Positions 1-6,687 of a stretch of 11,671 bases of DNA are shown in pieces. Made by a program: the position numbers and the translations under genes. The notes under the pieces were generated by a model. It made no database searches, was not told the origin of the DNA, and saw nothing but the letters and a program-made list of their open reading frames with translations. The stretch is from Candidatus Tariuqbacter arcticus (GTDB lineage: Bacteria; Electryoneota; Tariuqbacteria; Tariuqbacterales; Tariuqbacteraceae), in contig JABMRZ010000239.1 in the NCBI GenBank assembly GCA_013202315.1, forward strand, positions 1 to 11,671, in the 5' to 3' direction. Within the stretch, counting starts at the first letter, position 1, and the number at the start of each line of letters is the position of its first letter.

Positions 1-145
1 ATGTATTGATATAATAATTACTTATAAAACTGAGTTTTAAAGTCCGGTTATAAATGGTCAGGATGTCTTCCATCGCGCAGACAAAAGCGGCGTTGGCTTT
101 CGGTGGAATACACCATTGCTGTTTCAACCAAGGCTTAATTTCGTT
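1..145 (-). pseudogene. IS630 transposase, start of catalytic ORF (OrfB frame), incomplete
   Basis: After a -1 shift on the A8 run, the minus strand reads NEIKPWLKQQWCIPPKANAA then FVCAMEDILTIYNR, the usual opening of the IS630 DDE domain. In family members this is followed by a P-Y-D-P-x-x-P-V-V-C-x-D-E type stretch with the first catalytic Asp. Here, after IYNRT, the reading becomes AT-rich and unlike the family (LKLSFISNYYINT) and runs off the window without a stop. I infer that the element is truncated near positions 35-45, but the window edge prevents proof. Confidence 0.6.
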
Positions 146-582
146 TTTTTTAAAGTCTGGCGCACGGCTTCATGGGAAATACTGTTCACATATCCCAATT
201 CTATTATAGAATCTGCCAGCAGACGCAAAGTCCAGCGGGCTCGACCTTCAGGCGGATTGCTGCAGGCCAGAGCAACCAGATGCGCTTCCACCTCCCCGTC
301 AATCTTTTTGCGGGATTTCTTCTGGGTGTATTTCCGCCTTGAAAGAACAGCATCGAATCCTTCTTCTACCAGCTGTTTACGAACCCTTTCGACAGTTTGG
401 ACGGTAACCTCCAGGGCTTCGCTGATTTTTTCATCAGACCATCCGGGAGCGCCTTCGCTTTGGTCAGCTTTAAGCGAGATGCGGGCGCGGGTGAACATTC
501 TGGCGGGACCTCGCCCGGAGTTGATTAATTTTGTTAATTTACCTCGTTCTTCGGCGGACAACCGGACTATGTATTTCTTCAT
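124..582 (-). CDS. IS630-family transposase, N-terminal ORF (OrfA)
   Basis: This encodes the DNA-binding N-terminal half of an IS630/Tc1-mariner-type transposase (152 aa). The protein opens MKKYIVRLSAEERGKL. A first helix-turn-helix lies at about residues 48-71 (WSDEKISEAL then TVQTVERVRKQL), and a second HTH_32-like segment at about residues 93-146 ends ISHEAVRQTLKK. The frame stops shortly after an A8 run; the DDE catalytic half continues in the -1 frame (see 1-145), as in other two-ORF IS630 elements. The ATG at 580-582 is preceded on the minus strand by GAGG (590-593), spaced 7 nt. Together with the next entry it forms only part of an element: no catalytic DDE residues are visible before the window edge. 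The family call is firm. Whether the copy is active cannot be judged. Confidence 0.85.
   Translation of the reverse strand: MKKYIVRLSAEERGKLTKLINSGRGPARMFTRARISLKADQSEGAPGWSDEKISEALEVTVQTVERVRKQLVEEGFDAVLSRRKYTQKKSRKKIDGEVEAHLVALACSNPPEGRARWTLRLLADSIIELGYVNSISHEAVRQTLKKTKLSLG
144..151 (-). promoter_or_regulatory. Probable programmed -1 frameshift site (A8)
   Basis: On the minus strand the sequence is TTA AAA AAA ACG in the OrfA frame. Slipping back one base on the run of eight A gives TTA AAA AAA AAC GAA and joins OrfA to the catalytic frame (NEIKPWLKQQW). OrfA ends with TGA 21-23 nt downstream of the run. Programmed -1 frameshifting on A-rich runs is established for several IS630-family elements. 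That it is programmed here, and not a simple deletion in a dead copy, is inference. Confidence 0.55.
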
Positions 583-586
583 AGTT

Positions 587-626
587 TTTCCTCAAGACTT
601 TAATGAATAGATTGGTCTTGAGGAAA
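587..626 (-). promoter_or_regulatory. Hairpin occluding the IS630 ribosome binding site
   Basis: Positions 587-598 (TTTCCTCAAGAC) and 615-626 (GTCTTGAGGAAA) are perfect 12-bp inverted copies separated by 16 nt. On the minus strand the 3' arm contains GAGG, the Shine-Dalgarno of the OrfA start at 582. A transcript entering from outside the element would fold and hide the ribosome binding site, while one started inside the loop or 3' arm would not. IS10 and IS200 protect themselves from read-through in this way. That logic is inferred here; the inverted repeat itself is plain. Confidence 0.55.
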
Positions 627-682
627 TATACAAAAAAAAGATTAAAAGAGCAACTATTTACCCAATATTATTATGTTGACAT

Positions 683-692
683 GACAGTAGTG
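683..692 (+). repeat. Possible relic of an IS4-type right end
   Basis: GACAGTAGTG here is identical to the outer ten bases of the right terminal inverted repeat (6601-6610) of the intact IS4-family element in this window. The bases just inside it (GTTGACAT) differ from GTCGA in the intact copy, but the same kind of AT-rich run (ATATTATTATG) lies upstream, as it does at the end of the intact element. This may be the end of an older related insertion whose body was lost or replaced by the IS630 piece. No transposase remnant is recognisable. Confidence 0.3.
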
Positions 693-903
693 TGAACTTT
701 CTTTTCAATGTAACCTAAATTGTCAAAATCAAATATGTTTTCAACTCGGTTTAAGCTGAAATGGAGACACTATCGCAATTATTGCTGATCTACGCAATTA
801 TGCGATAGGATTTAATTTTAAAGAGGGATATGTTTGAGCCGACTAATACTGAAGAATATGTACAGTCCTGCCCGAAAATCTCAGCGGTTTTGAAACTTTA
901 TAT

Positions 904-932
904 TTGACTTTCAAATGAAAATCCGCTAAATT
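904..932 (+). promoter_or_regulatory. Candidate promoter for the first M14 gene
   Basis: TTGACT (904-909) and TAAATT (927-932) are separated by 17 bp, an acceptable sigma70-like pair. The same bases also read as TTTG ... TAAATTTC, close to the -33/-7 promoter used in Bacteroidetes. It would put the start of transcription around 940, about 50 nt before the ATG at 991. This is pattern matching in AT-rich DNA, so confidence is low. Confidence 0.3.
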
Positions 933-990
933 TCAATTAAGTTTATCAATAATAGTCCGTGTGTCGTTATTAAACTGGGAGAGAGGTGTT

Positions 991-3546
991 ATGAGACGCT
1001 CACTCACAGTTTTTTCTGTTACCGCGCTCGCTCTTATACTTTGCGGAACCGGACTTTGGGCTCAAGTCGGCCCATACATGCTGGTGCGCGTGGAGGTGAA
1101 TCAGGAAGTAAAAGTGATTCCCTTGCTGGAACTCGGGCTGGATATCGCTGACGGCGTTAAAGGTCAATACCTGGATATCGTTTGCCACCCGGGCGAACTG
1201 GATATGATTCGTGACTTAGGCTATTCGGCGGAAGTGTTAATCGCCGATATGGAGCGCTTTTACGCCGAACGGTCGGGAAGTCGAGATATGGGCGGCTTTC
1301 GTACCTATTCGGAAGCCATTCACGAAATATTCGACATACACGCTAATCACCCCGATATTACCACCGAGCCGTTTTCCATCGGTCAGTCCATAGAGGGGTG
1401 GGAATTATATGTGATCAAGGTATCCGACAATCCGACCATCGATGAAGATGAGCCCGAAATTTTCTTCAATGCCTTGATCCATGCCAGGGAACCAATTGGA
1501 CTGACCATCGTCATGGAACTGATTAACCGCTTAACCGACCGCTATGGGATAGACCCTCGTATAACCTACCTGGTGGACAACCGCGAAATCTTCTTCCTGC
1601 CGGTTTTCAACCCGGACGGGTACATCTACAATGAGCATACCAATCCCAACGGCGGTGGAATGTGGCGCAAGAACCGCCGTCTGAACCCTGACGGCTCCTA
1701 CGGCGTGGACTTAAACCGCAACTGGAGTTTCAACTGGGGTTACAACAATCTGGGTTCCTCCCCGATTCCCAGCGCGGGAAACTATCGGGGCACCGCACCC
1801 TTCTCAGAACCCGAAACCGAAGCCTTTCGCCAGTTCTGCAATTCACATCACTTCGCCATAACCCTGAATTTTCATTCCTATTCAAACAAGATGTTGTATT
1901 CCTGGTCAATACCTTACGAACCTTGGGGCTACACACTTGATGATCCCACCTTCCAGAACCTTTCCCAAATCATGTCCCAATGGAATCACTACGAATATGG
2001 ACCCCCTTGGGAAATACTCTACCAGGTGAACGGGGACGCTTGCGACTGGCAGTATGGCGAGAAACGCGAAAAACCCAGAATTCTGGGCTGGGTATTTGAA
2101 GTGGGTTCCTCTTCTGTCGGTTTCTGGCCGCCCCCAAGGGTGATCCCGAGGTTAGTGGAAGAGAACATGGAGCCGTGCTTCTTTCTGATTGAACAAGCGA
2201 AGAACTACATACCCACCCCGGTGATGCTGAGTTACATCAGCGGAGAAATTGATGATGAAGCAGGCGGCAACGGCAACGGTGGTTTGGATCCTGGAGAGAA
2301 TGTGCTCTTCACACCGACACTGCGCAACACGGGTTGGAGGACGAGCACAGGTATTTCGGCTGTATTAATCTGCGCAGACCCCAACATCGGCATCACCAGC
2401 AACACCGCCACCTTCCCTAACATAGCGCCTGACACCAGCGCCGCTTCCAATTTTCCTTATGCCTTCAGCGTATCGGCCAGTTGTCCGCTGGAATACACCG
2501 TCAACTTCGGATTGATCTGGAGCTGCAACGAGGGCTATTCCGACACGGCATTCTTCGACCTGATAGTGGGCGACCCCTTGTTTGAACCGCTGGGTCCCGA
2601 CGCCTACGGCTATTTCGCTTATGACATTTACGACGAGACCGGCCCGGATTTCAATTGGATTGAAGTTGACCCTGTCGTCGGCGGACCCGGGACGCTGATC
2701 AACTTCACTCAGAGCGATCAGACAGTGCGGATACCTCTGCCCTTCAGCTTCCAATATTACGGGCGGAGTGACACGGTGATTTCGGTCTGCTCCAACGGCT
2801 GGATTGCTATGGGCAGCACTGAATTGGCTGGTTACTATAACTTTCCCATCCCAGATCTCAGTGGCCCGCCAGCCATGATCGCCCCCTTCTGGGATGGTTT
2901 ATCACCTCATCAAACGGGGAATGTTGCCTATTATTATGACCCTGTCGAACACTACTTTGTGGTTGAGTTCGATAGTGTCGGTCAGCAAATTCCTCCTTCT
3001 GCGCTTGAAACCTTCGAGGTCATCTTTTACGATCCGGACCACTACCCTACCTTGACTGGCGATGGTCAGATCCTCTTCCAATACAAGCAGGTTTCAGATC
3101 CCACTTCCAATACGGTGGGAATCGAAGATCATACGGAAACCATCGGCCTCCAGGTTCTCTACAACCGCGAGTTAGATCCCCACATGGCACCCCTGGAGCC
3201 CAATCTTGCCATCCTCTTCAGCACGCCTACCAGCGGCGAACTCTTGGAGGAATGGTTCGCGGCCGGTGAAGAGGCCGTTCCCGATGACTACTCGCTGGGT
3301 CAGAACTATCCCAATCCGTTCAACTCGATGACTACCATCAGCTTCGGCTTGCCGCAGGCTGCGTATGTGACTTTGAAGATTTACGACATTGCTGGACGGC
3401 TCGTCGAATCGCCCCTGCGGGGATGGCGGGATGCGGGGTATCATGAGGTGAGGTTCGATGGGACGGGATTGGCTTCGGGAGTGTATCTCTGCCGGATTGA
3501 AGCGAGGGATTACGCGGCGGTTAGGAAGATGGTGCTGATGAAGTGA
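991..3546 (+). CDS. Secreted M14 zinc carboxypeptidase with T9SS-type sorting domain
   Basis: This 851-aa exported metallo-carboxypeptidase removes C-terminal residues from peptides. The ATG at 991 is preferred over an in-frame GTG at 961 because a GGGAGAGAGG ribosome site (978-986) immediately precedes it and residues 1-25 then form a signal peptide (MRRSL... ending LWA|Q). Domains in order: a short propeptide-like region (~26-95); the M14 catalytic domain (~100-400) with zinc ligands H164 and E167 (HAREP) and H295 (NFHSYS), N242/R243 (DLNRNW), Y344 and general base E370 (FEVG); an Ig/CARDB-like region (~411-528, with the Gly/Asn-rich GNGNGGLDPGEN); a nidogen-like beta region (~537-750); and the sorting domain (~766-851, QNYPNPFNS to KMVLMK). 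In YQVNGDACDW, D349 aligns with the S1' Asp of carboxypeptidase T, which suggests action on basic as well as hydrophobic ends. The AT-rich gene begins 28 bp downstream, and no terminator lies between them. Family certain; substrate inferred. Confidence 0.9.
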   Translation: MRRSLTVFSVTALALILCGTGLWAQVGPYMLVRVEVNQEVKVIPLLELGLDIADGVKGQYLDIVCHPGELDMIRDLGYSAEVLIADMERFYAERSGSRDMGGFRTYSEAIHEIFDIHANHPDITTEPFSIGQSIEGWELYVIKVSDNPTIDEDEPEIFFNALIHAREPIGLTIVMELINRLTDRYGIDPRITYLVDNREIFFLPVFNPDGYIYNEHTNPNGGGMWRKNRRLNPDGSYGVDLNRNWSFNWGYNNLGSSPIPSAGNYRGTAPFSEPETEAFRQFCNSHHFAITLNFHSYSNKMLYSWSIPYEPWGYTLDDPTFQNLSQIMSQWNHYEYGPPWEILYQVNGDACDWQYGEKREKPRILGWVFEVGSSSVGFWPPPRVIPRLVEENMEPCFFLIEQAKNYIPTPVMLSYISGEIDDEAGGNGNGGLDPGENVLFTPTLRNTGWRTSTGISAVLICADPNIGITSNTATFPNIAPDTSAASNFPYAFSVSASCPLEYTVNFGLIWSCNEGYSDTAFFDLIVGDPLFEPLGPDAYGYFAYDIYDETGPDFNWIEVDPVVGGPGTLINFTQSDQTVRIPLPFSFQYYGRSDTVISVCSNGWIAMGSTELAGYYNFPIPDLSGPPAMIAPFWDGLSPHQTGNVAYYYDPVEHYFVVEFDSVGQQIPPSALETFEVIFYDPDHYPTLTGDGQILFQYKQVSDPTSNTVGIEDHTETIGLQVLYNRELDPHMAPLEPNLAILFSTPTSGELLEEWFAAGEEAVPDDYSLGQNYPNPFNSMTTISFGLPQAAYVTLKIYDIAGRLVESPLRGWRDAGYHEVRFDGTGLASGVYLCRIEARDYAAVRKMVLMK
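3316..3360 (+). repeat. 45-bp sorting-domain repeat, copy 1
   Basis: This stretch, encoding PFNSMTTISFGLPQA of the sorting domain, is base-for-base identical to 8986-9030 in the deiminase gene, including all third codon positions. The match extends to 49 of 50 bases if 3311-3315 is included. The domains diverge strongly on both sides. Confidence 0.9.
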
Positions 3547-3574
3547 CTTAATAATCAAAAATTTGAGGTGAAAA

Positions 3575-5206
3575 ATGAAAAAATATGTTGATATCAAAAT
3601 TGAAATTCCTTCTAAAGCAAGGTCATTTGCCGAAAGACCATATTTAGAACATATAGAATTTGTGGATTACTGCAAAGCTAATATGGTTGATTGTAGTAAA
3701 AATCATCTTGAAATTTTGGAAAGGGAAGGATTATTATATCCATGTTATCGAATAATCTGTCCGGAAGAATATTTGATTAAAAAAAACGAAAACCCAGAGA
3801 GATGGGAGTCTGATGACTCATGCCAACCATTATATGAATTAGAGAAGGATATATCTGTTTTTTCTGAACCACAATCTGAATCATTTAAAAAAGCTCTAAA
3901 ATCTGGACATCCGCTTACACAAGCCATTGAAGAATCGAATCAATTTATTATTCAACCAGACAAAGATAATTTTATTAAATGGGATCAGTATAACATTTGC
4001 GTAAAAAATAGATATAATCAAGAAATAACAACAAGTAAAGCACGACATTTTTATTCAATTTGGAAAATTATTTTAATTCATGAAATAAATCAAAAAAATA
4101 CCATTGTCGAAAACAAAGTTGCAGGAACAAGAAACGGGTGGCGAGTCATAAAAAAAGATACTATTCCTAGCGCATTGTATGGATTTGAAAAATACTTCAC
4201 GACTCTAATGAGTTATAGTTTTAAAAGAAAACTATTAATCATTAATTATCATTATAATATAGAAAACAATAATTCCAATCTTACATTCCTTAATAATAAT
4301 ATACAAGATAATGCTAATTTCCATTTTTTAAAACACTCCCTGGTAGAATGGGTAAAATTACTGAGAAAAATTATTGAAATTCATGAGGAATATGAAAAAA
4401 AGAGAAACTTTATATTGAGTAATGAAGCCCGAAGATTTGCAATTAAATTAATAGATATGCTGATGCTAGCAAATGATTATTCCTTAAATGATATATATGA
4501 TATTTATTTAGGTGAGTTTAAAAAAGCAGTTGGATTAGGTACCGATAAGAATAATATCCTTATAATACCATACAAAATTCAAAACATGTTTCCAACATTG
4601 GATTGGATTATAAATCGAGAACGAATATGGGATATTCTAAAAGTAGAAATAGATGGTTTTAATGATTATTTTAGTGATAATGATAAATTTCCTGAAATTA
4701 TTTTAAGTGAAATTAAAAAAGAATTTGAAAGTAATCCACAAGGAACAATAATTTTAGCTATATTGAATATGCAGAAATTTCTGAAAGATACAGAGAAAGA
4801 TGAAGAAATATTATTACGAGATGAAGATTTATGTGGGGGGTTACGCAATTTGGCTGTGACTGTAGAAGCGCATGGTAAAAACATGATAGGTGATAAGGAT
4901 TTTGGTAGTATGTTGCAACGTCTTTATTCAGACTATTATAAAATAAGTAAAAAAATTGGTGATAAAATTACGAGTGCTAAAAGTATTAAGGAATTTGAAA
5001 GAAAACTTGGGCTGATAGAAAAAACAACAATAGTAACAGAAGATGAGAGATATGGCAAACATCTTTTCATTGCGCATCTCTCAAGGAATTTTTTAATGCA
5101 TACGACCGGTTTAAGTGGCTCTTCACTACAAAAACATCTAATATCAATATATAGATCATTAATAACAACTTTTCTAGTAATATTTGCAAAATATAAAAAT
5201 GTGTAA
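3575..5206 (+). CDS. AT-rich HEPN-like protein with possible N-terminal HTH; candidate defence/toxin gene
   Basis: This 543-aa cytoplasmic protein (no signal peptide or clear membrane segment) belongs to no family I can name. The start is well supported: GAGGTG (3565-3570) lies 4 nt before the ATG. Residues ~25-60 (EFVDYCKANM ... ILEREGLLYPCYRI) resemble a MerR-like or winged helix-turn-helix. The middle is helical, with charged and Asn-rich stretches. The C-terminal ~140 residues look all-helical and contain HLSRNFLMH: R504 and H509 form the R-N-x3-H (Rx4-6H) motif of HEPN-fold RNases. An upstream helix, GGLRNLAVTVEAHG (422-434), may be the partner helix. HEPN proteins commonly act in abortive infection or as toxins by cutting RNA; that role is inferred here. 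The gene is far richer in A+T (about 30% G+C by eye) than its neighbours (about half G+C), which suggests transfer. No antitoxin (MNT or small partner) lies beside it. Confidence 0.6.
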   Translation: MKKYVDIKIEIPSKARSFAERPYLEHIEFVDYCKANMVDCSKNHLEILEREGLLYPCYRIICPEEYLIKKNENPERWESDDSCQPLYELEKDISVFSEPQSESFKKALKSGHPLTQAIEESNQFIIQPDKDNFIKWDQYNICVKNRYNQEITTSKARHFYSIWKIILIHEINQKNTIVENKVAGTRNGWRVIKKDTIPSALYGFEKYFTTLMSYSFKRKLLIINYHYNIENNNSNLTFLNNNIQDNANFHFLKHSLVEWVKLLRKIIEIHEEYEKKRNFILSNEARRFAIKLIDMLMLANDYSLNDIYDIYLGEFKKAVGLGTDKNNILIIPYKIQNMFPTLDWIINRERIWDILKVEIDGFNDYFSDNDKFPEIILSEIKKEFESNPQGTIILAILNMQKFLKDTEKDEEILLRDEDLCGGLRNLAVTVEAHGKNMIGDKDFGSMLQRLYSDYYKISKKIGDKITSAKSIKEFERKLGLIEKTTIVTEDERYGKHLFIAHLSRNFLMHTTGLSGSSLQKHLISIYRSLITTFLVIFAKYKNV

Positions 5207-5283
5207 TGAAATTTATTTCACCAGATACGAGCAATCAATCACCATCATCGGATGCAGTCCAACCCGGATTTCAGCCGATATAT
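5206..5283 (+). other. Short gap and possible small ORF cut by the IS
   Basis: An ATG overlaps the stop of the preceding gene (TAATG) and opens a frame reading MKFISPDTSNQSPSS onward to the IS4 insertion point. Joining it across the element at the target duplication keeps the frame open to a TGA at 6689-6691 that overlaps the next start codon, giving 49 codons. There is no ribosome site of its own. It may be a small coupled gene, or just chance. Confidence 0.2.
5275..5283. repeat. Target site duplication, left copy
   Basis: CCGATATAT directly precedes the left inverted repeat and is repeated exactly at 6611-6619. Nine bases fits the IS4 family. The intact duplication shows a complete, fairly recent insertion without later rearrangement. 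Confidence 0.9.
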
Positions 5284-5297
5284 CACTACTGTCTCGA
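5284..5297 (+). repeat. IS4 element left inverted repeat
   Basis: CACTACTGTCTCGA matches the complement of 6597-6610 in all 14 bases. Similarity further inward is weak. Confidence 0.92.
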
Positions 5298-5426
5298 AGA
5301 TTTTCTGAAACTGCGTTATAAGTCTTTATAATTATAGATAGTTAGACCTGTTCTTTGAATTTTTCGACTTGAAACCGTAACTTGATACATGAAATCAATC
5401 GGATATTAATTTTTCAGGAGAAAATC

Positions 5427-6590
5427 ATGTATCAAGGTCGCACTATTTTTGCTCAATTGATGGATTTTGCACCTCATTACGATTTCTAGAAATATGTCCA
5501 GCGCTATCAAGGAAACAAATGGGTGCAGAGCTTTTCCTGCTGGGATCAGTTTTTGTCTATGGCTTTTGCCCAATTGACCGGGCGCCGCGGTTTGCGGGAC
5601 ATCGAGGCCTCTTTAGGGGCGCAAAGGCATAAATTGTATCACATGGGATTCAGCAGTCTGGTGAAGCGCGGCACCTTAGCCGCGGCAAACCAGAATCGGG
5701 ATTGTCGCATTTATCAGGATTTTGCCCACTGTCTGATTGATATTGCGCTTCAGCTTTATGCCGACGAAGACTTGGGGTTAGAGCTTAAGCAGACGGTCTA
5801 CGCCTTGGATTCCACCACCATCGACTTGTGTCTCTCCCTTTTTCCTTGGGCTGAATTCAGACGGTCGAAGGGGGCGGTTAAGCTTCATACTTTAATGGAC
5901 TTGCAGGGTTCGATTCCGGTTTTCATCGATATCACCAGCGGCAAAGTTCACGATGTGAATATTTTAGAGCGCTTGTGTTTTTATCCCGGCGCTATCGTGG
6001 TGATGGATCGAGCTTACCTCGATTATCTTCGCTTATTCCGATTAACGCAAAATGCGGTGTTTTTCATCATCCGGGCGAAGAAAAACCTTAAGTTTCGCCG
6101 CCTCTATTCCCGCCCGGTGGATAAATCCAGCGGCGTTCAATGTGACCAGAGCATCGTTTTAACTGGTTATTATCCCAGGAGATATTATCCCCAACAGTTG
6201 CGCCGGGTGAAATATTACGATAAGGAAAAGGGGAAGAATTTTGTTTTTCTTACCAATAATTTCCAGCTTTCCGCGAAAACCGTCGCCGATTTGTATAAAT
6301 ACCGCTGGCAGATAGAACTGTTTTTCAAATGGATAAAGCAACATTTGCGGATAAAATCATTTTACGGCACTTCAGCCAACGCGGTTAAGACTCAAATTTG
6401 GATTGCCATATCCGTATATTTGTTGGCGGCGATTATGAAAAAAAGACTGAATCTGGAACAAGATCTCTACACAATTCTACAGATTTTGAGTGTAACTCTA
6501 TTTGAAAAAGTTCATATTTTACAGGTATTTGAAAAATCCGATTACACAATCTCGAGTCGGGATAATCCTAATCAGTTGTTATTATTATAA
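5427..6590 (+). pseudogene. IS4-family transposase with in-frame amber codon
   Basis: The full frame has 387 codons from the ATG at 5427, preceded by AGGAG (5416-5420) at a 6-nt spacing. The N-terminus (MYQGRTIFAQLMDFAPHYDF, then stop, then KYVQRYQG) is a DUF4372-type start, interrupted by TAG at 5487-5489 (codon 21). Beyond it the frame is open to TAA at 6588-6590. The rest is intact: catalytic D128 (LDSTT), D194 (VVMDRAY) and E297, with the IS4 signature Y290-x2-R293-x3-E297-x6-K304 (YKYRWQIELFFKWIK). A restart at GTG 5523 would lose the first 32 residues and has no good ribosome site. A point mutation is the simplest explanation; readthrough is possible but unsupported. Confidence 0.88.
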
Positions 6591-6596
6591 TAAAAG

Positions 6597-6610
6597 TCGA
6601 GACAGTAGTG
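6597..6610 (-). repeat. IS4 element right inverted repeat
   Basis: TCGAGACAGTAGTG is the exact complement of the left end at 5284-5297. Its outer ten bases recur at 683-692. Confidence 0.92.
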
Positions 6611-6619
6611 CCGATATAT
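6611..6619. repeat. Target site duplication, right copy
   Basis: CCGATATAT directly follows the right inverted repeat and equals 5275-5283. Confidence 0.9.
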
Positions 6620-6650
6620 ATTAAAATATTTCTAAATCAAATCAATAACA

Positions 6651-6674
6651 GAGCAGATGATTCTCTGACTGCTC
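6651..6674 (+). promoter_or_regulatory. Small 5'-leader hairpin before the deiminase gene
   Basis: GAGCAG (6651-6656) and CTGCTC (6669-6674) can pair around a 12-nt loop, ending exactly where the ribosome site AAAGAGG (6675-6681) begins. It could tune access to the ribosome site or protect the 5' end. It is short and may be incidental. Confidence 0.25.
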
Positions 6675-6687
6675 AAAGAGGTTCATT

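Larger units (their letters stand above)
627..990. other. Intergenic stretch between IS630 and the first carboxypeptidase
   Basis: No convincing gene is present. The stretch holds the IS4-end match at 683-692. It also has a TATCGCA/TGCGATA inverted pair at 771-777 and 801-807, with the octamer CGCAATTA directly repeated inside it (774-781, 793-800), a possible operator. A 25-codon open frame at 830-907 follows AAGAGGG but is too short and too closely spaced to the ATG to call. A possible promoter follows at 904-932. Otherwise it is AT-rich and featureless. Confidence 0.5.
5284..6610 (+). mobile_element. Complete IS4-family insertion sequence (1327 bp)
   Basis: The element is bounded by perfect 14-bp inverted repeats (CACTACTGTCTCGA at 5284-5297 and its complement at 6597-6610) and flanked by the 9-bp direct repeat CCGATATAT. 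It carries one transposase frame (5427-6590) that fills most of its length. It sits between the AT-rich HEPN-like gene and the deiminase gene, and separates the latter from any promoter lying upstream of the insertion. The ends are intact, so the copy could be moved by a transposase supplied in trans even if its own gene is dead. Confidence 0.92.

Noticed and set aside
830..907. 25-codon open frame preceded by AAGAGGG
   Set aside because: It is very short, its Shine-Dalgarno is only two bases from the ATG, it shows no recognisable similarity, and it overlaps the proposed promoter.
961..990. Upstream GTG start extending the first carboxypeptidase by ten residues
   Set aside because: The ribosome site lies inside this extension, and the signal peptide begins properly only at the ATG at 991.
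5487..5489. TAG as a recoded sense codon in this organism
   Set aside because: The intact genes here end in TAA or TGA and none contains in-frame TAG; one TAG in an IS gene is better explained by mutation.
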